Assembly (NCBI RefSeq): GCF_001640805.2
Contig: NC_066848.1
Coordinates: forward strand, 14,782,509 to 14,846,508
From: Lates calcarifer
Lineage: Eukaryota; Chordata; Actinopteri; Centropomidae
Direction: 5' to 3'
Length of the DNA: 64,000 bases
The notes beneath the pieces are model-generated. The model ran no database searches. It had not been told where the DNA came from and saw only the letters and a list, made by a program, of their open reading frames with translations. Positions 52,217-63,870 of this stretch are shown in pieces. Positions within the stretch are counted from its first letter, which is position 1. Each line of letters opens with the position of its first letter. The translations under genes were made by a program, and so were the position numbers.

Positions 52217-52639
52217 GCAGTGTCCTCCACAGATAAGACTGAATTTACTCAATTTCTGCACTTAGTGGGAAAAAGTTGGCTGTTTTTGTCTCTTACACTT
52301 GATGAGTTAAATAAACCAAATGATGCCTTTGAATTGCTTTGTGATTCTGTGTAACAACTATGGTAAAAAGTTGTCTCCTATGGTCTCTGATCAAGCTGGG
52401 AAAAAATTAAAGTAACAACATATTTGATGAAGACTAAAGAACAAATGACTGTAAACTATATTTTGCCTCATTAATGAATTAGATGGACTTGCCATCCTTG
52501 TGGAAACCAAGGACAGAGCTGGAAACTGAATCTACATATTACAGGCTAATGAAGTCCAAAATTCAAGAGCTTCTATTTGGTTTCTATCTGTTTAGTTTTT
52601 CTGTCGTACTGTAAAATAACAGCCTGCTTCAAGTGATTA

Positions 52640-52890
52640 CAACAAGGCAAACCCTGACCTCTGACCCCTGAGGCCTCTGGGCCAGAACCTCTGTCTTCTC
52701 ATCACAGAGCTCAGTTAAAAGACACAAAATGACCGCAAAGAGATGCAAAACAATCCCAAAGAGACTAAACAACTACAAAGAGCGGCAAAATGACCAAAAT
52801 AACTACAAACAATGCAACATTTTGTGTTTCTTTCAGTCTGGGGTCCTTTTTGTCTGTACCCAGGGGCCCGTTTTCTCATAATCCACCCAC
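52640..52890 (-). repeat. Teleost ~21-bp minisatellite element, copy 1 (reverse)
   Basis: Imperfect units such as AAAATGACCGCAAAGAGATG, CAAAGAGACTAAACAACTA and CAAAGAGCGGCAAAATGACC. Reverse complement of the family at 58180-58530; both copies share AGAGCTCAGTTAAAAGACA next to the array. Confidence 0.65.
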
Positions 52891-53344
52891 AGGTCACACA
52901 TGTTAATGATAAAAGCTCACAAAACACTGACTATCTGCTGCAGTTTCTGTTGTGTGGGAAGAGAACATTAACGAAAAAGTCTGAGTGGTCAAACAAAAAA
53001 ATTGAATAGTACAAGAAACAGTGTGTAGCAGTAAACACCAACACACAGCTAGTGATCACATAAATAGTCGTCATTGGTAATGAAATCAGATATTGTCCAC
53101 AGGGGGCTTTCTTGAGAACATTCACACAGTTGTATGTAGTTGTTGTTTTCAGCCAGTCAGCTTTGAAAACCAGAATGTTGGGACTTTCCTACCAGTGAAT
53201 GAGTGCAAAATAAATGTCTAAAACTATCTGATGGTGGAAATCCCAGATCGTCAGCAAAATCTAATCGACCATTTCTTGGGCTGATGCCTATCTGTCCCAC
53301 AAGATTTCGAGACTTTTGCCCAAAGGTTTTCGAACTGTGAAGTG

Positions 53345-53435
53345 TTGCCTCCCTAGGGTGGTGTGGTAGAGTTGAGGTTGAGCGTGGAATTATTTGATAT
53401 CAGGGTTCAAATCCCAGCAGGAGCAGTTACAGTCC
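53345..53435 (+). repeat. tRNA-like fragment (SINE-derived?)
   Basis: AGGGTTCAAATCCCAGCAGG at about 53402 matches a Pol III B box with TPsiC stem; GTGTGGTAGAGTTGAGG lies upstream where an A box would be. No cloverleaf could be completed by eye, so a tRNA-derived repeat is more likely than a tRNA gene. Confidence 0.4.
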
Positions 53436-56400
53436 ATTCTAAGAGGACAAAAAATAGCTTAAACAACACCCACGCCACAGCAACTGTAAACAAGAATAAT
53501 AGATAAGTATATAAACATAAAGTTTGCACTTCAGGAGTCAGTAGATCAAGTTTCCACTTTAAGTAAATAACTTAAATGAAAATAAAATGAAAATATTGAA
53601 AATAAATATACATTGACATAGCTAACTTCTTATATTGGCTGAAGTATATCAACAGTCATTAATTAACCAAGTTAACAGGGGGTTCTGTTTTTTCCATTTA
53701 CATGAATAAATGTGATATTTACTAATAATGAAAATAGTATCAACCATGTCAGATTATTTATTTAAACTAGAGTTTGGAGTAAATCGGAGGGTGTGATATT
53801 TTTTATATTTAGAGCCTTACCCAAATTGATCTAGTTAATGTTGTTTGACCCTCTTGCAGGAGTAACCCACTACACATTGAGGCCATTAAGGTCACTCATT
53901 TATTAGCATGCATTTGGTCCTTTACAAACACTTACCCTCTGAGGGTGTTTCCAGAATCACAAGAAACTCTTCTAAATTGTTCTGTTAAACAACACTCTTA
54001 ACTTGCTTCCCAAGTTACGCCTCGGTTTCTGAATCAAAGCAAAGGTGCTGGTTGCCTGGATAGAAATTGAGAAACAGATTTACGTTTTTAAATGACCTCC
54101 ATTGTTGGTTAATTATCTTTTAAAGAAACCAATGGCTACCTCTGTGACCCAAATGATAAATGAGAGCCACAAATCGGGGCAGGTTGCAACTGACTAACTG
54201 ACTCCATGGCAACGTGACAGTATACTTCCTGTTTACACCGCTCATTGTAATAATCTAATATTTAATCTAACAGAAGTAGCACAAAGAACAATAATAGCAG
54301 TGACAGAATCCATTGATATCAGCCTTTCTAATGTTGCACTATGAGTTTTTTTTTTATTGTTGAGGCTCAGAATGCCACATTGTGTGTGTATCCCAGTGTC
54401 AGGCTTTGAAAATCCCTGCGTCAGCCTTTACAGTCTGTTGAAAAGTCTTGGACGTGTGTGGGAGGATGTGCTGTGTGTGTTCGGCTCAGAGTCTCAGATC
54501 ATTTTTAACCAACAGCTCTGAGAACATTCCAGAGAAAATGGAAAACATCCGAACAAACAAGTGGCCCACACCCTCCTCGCAGAGCTGCAACACTCAGAGC
54601 AGCTTCTCACACTCAGTTCAGACTCTTTAGAGGGAGAAATATGTTTGTATTTGTTTAATTTTTTTGTTTTGCAAAGATTAAATAAGTTTGTTCTAAGGGC
54701 TCACTCCCCTAACTCATAACTGGAGTAAACATTTCAGCTGCCTCTGAATCATTTACTGCCTAAAACTGGTAATATGTTTCCATGACTGTAGAGAACAGTC
54801 TGTGTTCATATCAGTCATTAACACCAAAGGAGATTATAATAATGGACAACAAGTGTCCTTTCTATCTGTTTTAAATCTAGTCTTCCTCATACTGCAGCTA
54901 ATCCCCCTGGTTTGCGTGGACAAACCCAGGATTTGAAGCATCTGTTAAGCTCTGAATTGCCTGGTCCACCCACATTTAAATACCATCGTGCATCCTGCTG
55001 AACAAAGTATTAAACAAACCTTCCCAGTTTCCTCAGCACTCTAACCTTGAAAAGGCCCAAAAATAGCAACCAGACATGACTCACATATACTTTTTTATGG
55101 ATGAAAAGACACTTTCAGACCCACGACTGGACAGACTTGGAGTTTTATTTTGCCACGTGAAGATATTGTGGTTTTTTCTGTCAGTCTTTCTAACATACTT
55201 AGCACTCAGAGCTGCTTGGGTGGATACTTGACACAGTTCACGCGTCCCTCTAAACGCCAATGATACATTTTCTCATCACTTTAAGATTCTCCATTCTGTA
55301 AATACTCTATTTAATCTGAGTTGTATGAGACAGGTATTGTGTCCATGTGTTTCTCTCCAGGGACACTGTGCACATCAAAATAAAAATGGTGAGAGGATTT
55401 AAAGCACATCAGTGCAATGAGTAATGGGATTCCAGAGGCACAAAACTACATTCTGCCAGAGTTGTTTTGGGTATTTCATGTGAGACAATTCTGCATTTGT
55501 GTTTGTGTCTGTGCTTTTCTAACTGGTTTGAAGCGGGTGGTGCTCAGGTGGAAAAAGGTAATGCCACATATTTGTGTGTACCATGCCACATTTGAGTCTG
55601 ATGAAACCTGAGGAGTTGTTTATTTATGATGCGATGTCAACATACCTTAGGATATTCTTGCCCAAACCAAACCGTTGTTGTTTATTTACTCATGATAATA
55701 TAATATTGCAGAGAAAAACTCAAGATCTGCAGTGGCTGTAAGAGATGTGTGTTTTCCTTGTCAGTAAATCTGACTATAACTTTAGCCAAGTCTTCTTTGT
55801 GCTGTTGGATGTGCAAATAGGCCACTGTTTGCAAACAAGTCAGTGTTGTGTATTTTTTTTTAGCTTGTTCCGCTGCCCTCAAGTGATTAAAACAATTATT
55901 CAGTTTTAATGCTCCAAAATGTAAGACAGGTAAATAATGATGAACACAATAAACATATCACCAAATATTACAGGCAAAGGTTTACTAGGACACAATCTTA
56001 TTATTTGGACCCCCTACCACCTTGACCTCTCCTCTCACTATGCCAACATGCCGCCCCTGTAGTGTTTAATGTTTAATGTTTGGTATCCAGTATCTCAGTA
56101 CAGTATGGTGTCATTTATAAGATAACCAGGCCTTTGGCATCTGGCTGTGTGTTTAGCTGGTTGATAATGTGCGCGTGGTTTCCTGGAAACACGTGTCGTT
56201 TCAAGTCAACGTGTCTCAGCAAACATTCCTAGGAAATGTCACATGACATTAAACAGTAAACTGAGAGTCCAGGGCCGACAGGAACTGGGACAGCTCGTGG
56301 GTGTCTCTGAGATGATCAAAGTCTTGTGGTTTTAATAGTCCCGGAGTCTCTGCTGATGGCCATTTAAAGAACTGCTCTTCTTTTCTGAACTTGTGCGAGC

Positions 56401-58179
56401 TACTTGTATCCCTGCTGTTGTGATGCCGCAGGGTCACAGCGTTTTCTAAGTAAATGGCTAAATGATGGGAATTGCCAAAAAAGAAGAATTGCAGCAATGC
56501 CTTTGTGGCGACAAGGAGACGCTTAGTCTACGTTCAGAAATAGCTCTGATTTCTGAATGTAATTTAGTAACTGTAGCTCATTACAAGATGTAGGTTGTTT
56601 TTGGGTACACATGCTTGTTCATGAAACATGTGTTCAGGCTTATCTCTCAGTTTCCCCTCTCAAACACAAAGGTAGCATTTGCTTGTTTTGATGCCTGGTT
56701 AAAACTAATGAGAAATTAATAAGAGTCCAAAAGGGGCAAGGTTAAGAGGTAGTGAAACTAAACTGAAACTGACTTTATCTTGTCTTCATTTCTTTGTGGT
56801 TGCTCTCTAAATTAAAAATACTGGCAGATAACACATTTGATAGCTAAGTGACTCATGGCATTCAGAAAAAAAGGCTGCTCTCAAAGGGGGAGGAAATGAG
56901 GCCCTGTCAAATGTTTCTCCAAGTCAGTTGTATTCTGACTCTGAATATAAGTACTATAACACCTTAAACTTTAAAATGACAGAGGAAGGAACCTCTGGAT
57001 GAACCTGTTATTAAGAGTTCCACTTCAAGTGAGAGATGCTTAGGCTCAAGATTATAATCGGTGGGTCTCCAAACACCAGGTTTAATACAGAAAAAGTTAT
57101 GAGTCCCTTAGTCGCCTAAAATGACTGCAAAATGACTTTTGGGCATTATGACTGTACATGGCTAAACTTTGAATTAGTTTTTGGACCAAGAGCACAAGTT
57201 CATAAGAAGACAAGAATTTCCTTTCAACCTCAGCTGTGTCTTTTGGTCAATGCTATCGTGACATGACAACATGTCCAACTTTTTTGTAGAGTTAGACACT
57301 TTTTAGCTGGAACCATAACAGACTTCCTGTCTCCCAGCTTAGTAACCAAGTAACTTCATACAGTACCATCAGAAACATTATAACTTTAGCTACCTTGCTG
57401 CAGTAGGAGTGCAAGGTGTTAAGTAGAAATGTTGCTGTGGAGCTCAGCAATGGCTCACTAAACAAACATTAAGAAAATACTTAGTACACCAAGTGGTACC
57501 TTCACTCAGAGGTGAAATGTTATCTTGTCACATTTAGCTGCCATGGTTAGTCCCCAGCTTCAGGGGTGGTCTGTCACTGATTATTCACATAAGGCTTCCT
57601 TTCATGAGATAATCACAATACTAAATCAATAATACTAATGATGTAGAACATTTCTACAGCTGAATTTATTGTAAGTCACTCTGGATCAGATTCAGATGCT
57701 CAACAGAATGTAAGGTTGTGTAACAATGCGGGAGTTGTGTTTTGTCTCAGACAACTCTGAGGCACGTGTTGTGAAATAGACAGCCTTGACTGAGCCCAGT
57801 GTTTGTGATGGTTGTCTGTCTGTATTGAGCCTGTGGGAAAAAGAGCGCTGCCTCCAGGAAAAAAAAATCCTGTTGTGTTTGTTTCCACAATAAGCCAATC
57901 TAAGTGTATCGCAGTGAACACGCCCTCCAACTCTGTGGCGTTTCTCACGTCCTGACTGTACACACAGTTACACAAAGTATTGGTGTGAATTTTGTTTTAA
58001 CCCTTACTCAAGCAATTTAATAAAGGACGCTTTAAAGGACTGATCTGACAGGAGCAACCTTATAAAGCCCAACTATTGACCACCAAGTAGACAAAACTGA
58101 TGAATCATGAGAAAATCGAGTAAAACAGGTAAAAAAAAAGGCCCATATAGGTAAAAAGCTCCTATACAGGACCCCCCAG
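53436..58179. other. Intergenic stretch, no gene supported
   Basis: Short ORFs only, none with recognisable domains. Contains two palindromic TTCC..GGAA sites (56179-56238). The rest is AT-rich unique-looking sequence. Confidence 0.45.
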
Positions 58180-58530
58180 AGACACTGAAAGAGACACTAA
58201 ATGACACAACCTGTTTATAGTCGTTTGGTGTCTCTTTTTGGTTATTTTTCATCTCTTTTGGGTCTCCTTGTAGTTGTTTTGTGTCTCTTTGTGATCATTT
58301 TGTCTCTTTTGGGGTTTCTTTTGTCTTTTTGTGATTTGTGTCTCATTTTGCATGTTTTCATTGTCATTTCCAGTCTCTTTCTGGTCATTTCTCATCTCTT
58401 CGTCATCATATTATGTCTTTTAACTGAGCTCTATTACTTTCAGATAAGCAATGCTAACAGTCACCTCACGCATAGGTTGTTTCCCAGGGGACCCTGCTCT
58501 GACATCTTGGGCCCCTGGGTCTGCGACTAG
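58180..58530 (+). repeat. Teleost ~21-bp minisatellite element, copy 2
   Basis: About ten degenerate units of the type TTGTGTCTCTTTGTGATCATT, then TGTCTTTTAACTGAGCTCT and a tail with CAGGGGACCCTG and GGGCCCCTGGGTCTGCGACT. The frame stays open by chance and gives a Leu/Val-rich pseudo-ORF. Confidence 0.7.
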
Positions 58531-59073
58531 TAAATCCATGGTTGAAAAGTAGAAGATTGAAAACAACAACAACAACAAAAAGAAGTACACAGTGGGAGCT
58601 GAGACAACAGAGACTCAACATTTACAGATGTCGCTCCTTTTTTTAAGTTGGACACAGCTCCACTCATTCAGTCAACTGGTTCCTGTATGAATTGATACTA
58701 AAGTTTGATTTTGAAATGTGATCTCAACATGACAGAAAATCAAAGAGAAATTAAAACAGAAAACATGTCACTTGTCCAAAGCTGTGTGCTAATTAATTGC
58801 CCGTTAAAGAACTAAGCTTTTTAGCATACTGTTCCTTTACAACAAAACAAAATAACGTCTACTCGCGACCCCTCCTCACTGGTCACTTCAAGAAGCCGCT
58901 ACTTATCTTGCAGTCCTTTGTGATTTAGGAAATATGGGCTGATATGACACCCTCACTCACTAAGTTTCCTATGTTTCGGTCCAAAAAACAAAAAGAAATC
59001 CAGCTGTGAGATCATTAGAATGATCATCAGCATTCAACATCTTTTTGATGTCAACATCTGGTCTTTTTTTCAG

Positions 59074-59273
59074 CTTTGGACAAGCTGTTTGAAACATCTG
59101 TCATGGGAGGAGTCCCGGACATGACACCACATCTGTACTTCCCTCTCCTCCAACGTCCACTTGTCCTCACCGGGTCAACACTACAAGCAGCGGTTACTTC
59201 AGATCTAGTGTTTCCACATAATTTGCACTTTGAGAGAAATTATGTAAATCTTGACGGGAAATTTCTCACTTAG
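59074..59273 (+). other. Exon-like segment of unknown gene
   Basis: TTTTTTTCAG acceptor at 59064-59073 followed by a 66-codon open frame (phase 2 entry) to TAG at 59271. The text (LDKLFETSVMGGVPDMTPHL) is not known to me. It could be a last exon, a lncRNA exon or chance. Confidence 0.2.
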
Positions 59274-59867
59274 CATTTCAGCAGAAACTGGGCAGTTCAT
59301 CTCTCTTCATTTGGTTAAATACAGAACTATCCACACAAGGAAGTCATCATATCCATCCCACTGAGACTTGAGTGAGAGAAATTACTGACAGAAGCTGGTA
59401 CTTCCAAACATGCAGTGCAGTGAGACAGACACCCTTTCCACTCTATTAATAGCCTGTGTCTACTTTTGAGCAAGGCATCAAGAGCTGAACGAAACAAGCT
59501 GCAGGGAAGTCACCCCAGCTTTTGCCACAACTTCTGCTTTTACTTCCTCTGTATGTGTGTGTTCATGAAAATGTGCTCAATTTCCCTGTCTATTTATGCA
59601 TGACAGCTTTTAATATATCTGTACAATGCCCTGTATTAATGATATATGAAGCTTGGAAAAAAACAAAGAGGATTGATACCGTACATTAATTTAAATTCTA
59701 CTTTTTATGGTATTGTTTGATTTGACTTTTATTGCTGTTGTTTTAATCTATGGTTTCAGGCATTTATACCTTACGTTATGACCTCATTTGTTGATTAGGA
59801 TGAGTGTACTGTAATGTCCATGATTTTTGGATGAGCAAATAGGTTTGATATACTCTTTAACTCCTAG

Positions 59868-59918
59868 GTGGCTGGAAACAAGAACCTGAAGGCCAGTTGT
59901 CCTGCAAAAACTAGCCAG
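59868..59918 (+). other. Exon-like 51-nt segment of unknown gene
   Basis: TTTAACTCCTAG acceptor and CAG|GTGAGT donor frame an open 17-codon stretch (VAGNKNLKASCPAKTSQ), phase 0. A strong acceptor (T tract, TACCCTACAG) at 61083 follows 1.2 kb later. Coding status unknown. Confidence 0.2.
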
Positions 59919-60159
59919 GTGAGTTCCAATGCAGGAAAAAAAAAATACATGAGAAAACTGACATTCAGACATTTCCTTTGTGTATTTGTAGCCATGCTAG
60001 CAGATGGCTGTGTCCGTTGCTCAGTCCAGACTAAAATATCTCCACAAATATATAATGGATTGTTATGAAGTTATATGCATACACTCGTGGTCTCGAGTCC
60101 TAGCACCACAGACAGGTCAGAGTTTTCACTTATCTCAGCATCTACCTATCTCCTGATCA

Positions 60160-60290
60160 GCAAACGTTAGTATGCTGACACGCTACTCTAAGAGGGCGAA
60201 CATATCAACAGGACACCTACTAAACATCAGCATGTTGGCATTTTAGCATCCTGATGTTAGCATTGCTATAACCTCACAGGGCCAGAGTCA
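60160..60290 (-). repeat. Teleost GCTAACATGC-type repeat, reverse copy
   Basis: ACCTACTAAACATCAGCATG, TTGGCATTTTAGCATCCTGA and GATGTTAGCATTGCTATAAC then CCTCACAGGGCC: reverse-complement relation to the repeat at 45535-45830. Confidence 0.55.
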
Positions 60291-60530
60291 TTCCTATGCT
60301 CTCTGTGTGTTCCCTAGATTTATATGGCACATAATGGGAACATGACAAAGGTTCCTATGTTCCCCAGTTCTACATACGTGCTCTGTCAAGGTCCTATGTT
60401 CCCCAGCTCTAGAGCACATAATGATAACCCAAAAAAGATCTCTGTATTCACTTATTATGACATGGGCACTTATGGGAACTCGTCAAAGGGGTTTTCTGTT
60501 CCCCAGCCCTGCCATATTGGATAGTAGGCC
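60291..60530 (+). repeat. Degenerate tandem repeat (TCCTATGTTCCCCAG-type)
   Basis: Four decayed units near 60291, 60352, 60391 and 60490, sharing TCCTATGTTCCCCAG[CT]TCTA and CACATAATGGGAAC words. A GGGAAC-rich reverse section follows to about 60660. Confidence 0.55.
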
Positions 60531-61041
60531 TAAGCTTGAGGGAACATATCAAATGGGTTATGGTTAAGGTTGTTGTGTTGATTAGCTGTTTTGACTGAAT
60601 ACCGAACTGGGTAACATAGGATCGTGGGAACTTAGGCCCCTGGGAACACAGATATGTTCACCACAGAGCCACCAGCTAGGCTGTATACATTTAGTCTGGT
60701 TTAAATTTAGTCTTGGCTCAAGTTAATAAAGTTTGGATGAATAAATTGAACCTTGAAGCTTGGTGGGCAGTCTTAGAACAGGCCTCTACTTAATCCTTGT
60801 TTTGGACACATAACACAATGGAAATTAAAAAACAAAAAAGAAAACTACAGTGCAAATAACTCTTCAGCTTCATTGTGTTAACCTTGACATTGTGTTCTTG
60901 TTCTTGTAATATCATCTAAACTATGTACACTATTGGGCTGTTAAAAATAGTTTATTTATAACAATTGATTTTCTCATTTGGAAATATTTGTCATAATTTT
61001 TTTATGTATTATTTTCTCGTGATCCCCAGTGTTTCTGTGTA

Positions 61042-61061
61042 ATGTGTGTGTGTGTGTGTGT
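61042..61061 (+). repeat. (TG)n microsatellite
   Basis: About ten TG units followed by a T tract and TTTACCCTACAG, an acceptor-like arrangement. Confidence 0.85.
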
Positions 61062-61339
61062 TTTTTTTTTCTTTACCCTACAGGCAGCCCATGGTGACTG
61101 AACTTTAACACTAACACTCATTGTTCCTAGAGGTCAGTGACAGGTGTGTTTTTACCTTCAGCCATTGTTGTTAAATAGGTAAATAGGTCTACGTGCTTTA
61201 CAATATGTTCCCATATGTCTGTGAGTGTGACTTAGTTTAACACTGATGACAAACAGAAGTTCATTCATTGTGAGGTTTCCCCTGGTGCAAACAGAGAAGG
61301 GAGGACTAGTGGGTGTGACCAAAAATACGAAATTGTATT

Positions 61340-61632
61340 ACAGAGCAAGTCTCGCAGCCATCTCAGTATGAATGGTGGAGCTGCAGAGGACAAGTCCGGC
61401 GCAACAACCAGAGAAAGTTAGTGAGGAGAGTCAGGGCAGAGTTTGGAAGCGCGCACATGGCTCGCTGCTGTTTTCAGGATGACTTTTAGCTCGCAGTGCA
61501 AAAGTTTGAAAGTGAAAGAGAGAGTGTCAGGTCAAAATGGTGCAGATGCGCGCCTCGCAAACGTTGGCTGAGTTTAAAAAGAGAAAGAGAAGACGTGCAA
61601 AGTGTGCGCCTGGCTGCCAGTGATGCGGGGTA
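61340..61632 (+). promoter_or_regulatory. Candidate first exon/promoter of a downstream gene
   Basis: A locally GC- and CpG-richer block (GCGCGCACATGGCTCGCTG; GATGCGCGCCTCGCAAACG) ending in GATGCGGG|GTAAGTCTG, a strong donor. It has ATGs with early stops, so it would be a 5' non-coding exon. The gene itself is outside the window; its identity cannot be told. Confidence 0.35.
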
Positions 61633-62365
61633 AGTCTGTCAGTTCATTCACTTTCATGAATTAAACGTTTAAAAATCGGGTAAGTTCTCCGCCTCACAGC
61701 TGTGCTCCCTTCAAAGTCCAAATGAGGAAGCAGTTGGTGACTTTGATAGAACTCTGCAGGATGACTTTGTGCAACATCACAGCGATATTTCAAAACTTTC
61801 CCCCCCCTTTTTTTGGGCTAAGAACCAGACGCAGCAGAAACTGTTGGGTGTTTTAAAAAGTTCAGAGAGGTTTGAGGGCCATGCACAGCTCACTCATGCG
61901 TAATGGGCGGTTTGTGCAGAGATAAAAGGAAGTATGCGGTGTCAGACAGAGATAGTAACCCGGCCTTCCTCTTCCTTTTGTATTTTTTAAAAAAGTTATT
62001 GAATGACTCGACCTGAAACGTCTTTTTTGACTTGGTGACACGCTGTCGGCGTTTTACCCCCGTGTGCAGCAGCCATGAATGCACGACGGGGGAGCTGCAC
62101 CTGGTTTTTATTAACACCAGCCGGCAGAATATCTTCTTGTGATTCGTGTGAATGTCACTGATCTTTTTATAGTCTGATCCTTATCAGCGTGTGAGCGTCA
62201 CCTCCTGGAAAGAGTCTTACCAGAATGCAGTGGGCGTCACTTAAATACTTTTATGAAGGCCAACTGCTGTACCCAGGGAAGTCTCCAGGAGATGCTGCGT
62301 TCAGGTTCTGTCGGAAACCAAGAGTTTCCCGAGAATTCAAAAACAGAATTAAGTGCACCCTTGAT

Positions 62366-62399
62366 AAAATAAATAAATAAATAAATAAAAATAAATAAT
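62366..62399 (+). repeat. (AAAT)n microsatellite
   Basis: About eight AAAT/AATA units with one extra A. Confidence 0.9.
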
Positions 62400-63167
62400 A
62401 CAGCAATGCAAACCGAACGATGATTTCTGGTTGTTTAAAAATAATCCGATTCATTCTGTGCTGCATCATCTGAATGAGTAAGAGCAAGTCAGATGCATCA
62501 CTGAGGGTTTAATTTCGGAATGTAGTCCGTGAAAGTCACAGTGAAACATTTCAGTCTCGCCTCAAGGTCCATTTAGTAGTTGTTCTGGTGCTTTTGATTG
62601 CATCACACAGTCTTCCTGAGTTTGATTTGGTTTGCTTAGTTATCATACCTGCTGATGAGAACCATCAGATATGGCTGAAAGCTCAGAGAAAACCCAGTAA
62701 GTGGACCTTGAGCAGAGTTCCAACAGTAGACCTCATCACCACACTGGAGAGAATAGTTCCCTCATTTTTTTTTTCTCATGACACAACATGCAGCAAATGC
62801 ACATGTTTTTTATTATTATTTCATTTTCTAATAAACATGTCTGTTACATTTTCTGCAACGAGGACAAACATTTAAGGAAATAGTTCAAGGTATTATCTCT
62901 CATTTTGTTTGTTTGTTGTTTCTTTAAAAAAAAAACAAACTTTTTTCTTTTGCCCATCATCATGTCATCACCTCATTTCTCCACTATTTGGACTCATTAA
63001 AAGTAAAGACGTAGATAAACTCAGTGGTGTGGTGTGGTGTGTGTGGGAGAGTTTCATAGTGAGTGTCATGGGGTTTCCCTGTCCCTGTTTCCTCCATTCA
63101 TGTGGCTGGAGACTGAGAAGCAGAGAGCTGTCAACCCGGATATGAGCTGAATATTGAGCGAGTGTGT

Positions 63168-63250
63168 TTGAGGGAGAGGGAGGAAGAGAGACCATGTGTG
63201 TGTAAGAGAGAGAGCGAGAGCGAGAGAGAGAGTAGGGTGTGAAAGAGAGA
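63168..63250 (+). repeat. GA-rich simple repeat
   Basis: GAGAGAG runs with GCGA interruptions (AGAGCGAGAGCGAGAGAG). Confidence 0.85.
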
Positions 63251-63854
63251 CAATTGGGAGTGTGTTTGCATATTTTATTTGCACAGCCTTTATTTTAAGA
63301 GGCTTGTTCTTTGAGATCATGTATTGTATTCCCTGTATGGCTGTGTGTGTGTGTTATAAAGACAGCAGCTCAGTCATTTCCTCATTCTGCCTCCTAGTGA
63401 CCTCAGCAACACAAGCTTCCTCTTGTCACGTGCACCATTTTGCATCCCCAGCAACTAAATATGATGCTTAGCAGGAAGAAATAAAATCCACATATGGACA
63501 CTTGGCGTGATGTTAACCGATATCATATCGTATATTTTTGGTGCCGGAACAAGATGACAGATTACATGTAAAATACTTGTAAATTTTAAAGACAAGTTGC
63601 ACTGTGCCCAGCCAGCTGTGATTCCTTTTGTGGATATTCCAGCTGTAGCAGGAAGCACAAAGTAAGTTAAAGAGCTTTAGTTAACCTGTGGCTCAAGTCC
63701 TGTCAAAAACGGCAATGGGTATTTTGATCCATACTTCACATAAAGATGTCTTAAATATGTTTTGTTTTGTTTTTTTTAGGTGATCCTTCTGCAATACTTG
63801 CATTCTAAACCAGTGTTAAGAATAATCATTCTCTTCTGTTGAGCTTGTAAAATG

Positions 63855-63870
63855 CCACTAGGGGGCAGTG
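63855..63870 (+). promoter_or_regulatory. CTCF-type core motif
   Basis: CCACTAGGGGGCAGTG fits the vertebrate CTCF core (CCASYAGRKGGCR). It lies between anapc1 and any rightward gene. Motif evidence only. Confidence 0.55.

Noticed and set aside
58201..58530. 109-codon Leu/Val-rich ORF that looks like a membrane protein
   Set aside because: It is a translation of the ~21-bp TGTCTCTTTGTGATCATT minisatellite.
61084..61101. Terminal exon of anapc1 or of a neighbour
   Set aside because: anapc1 already ends at 51271 with a good match to the family C terminus; five codons and a stop are too little to call a coding exon.
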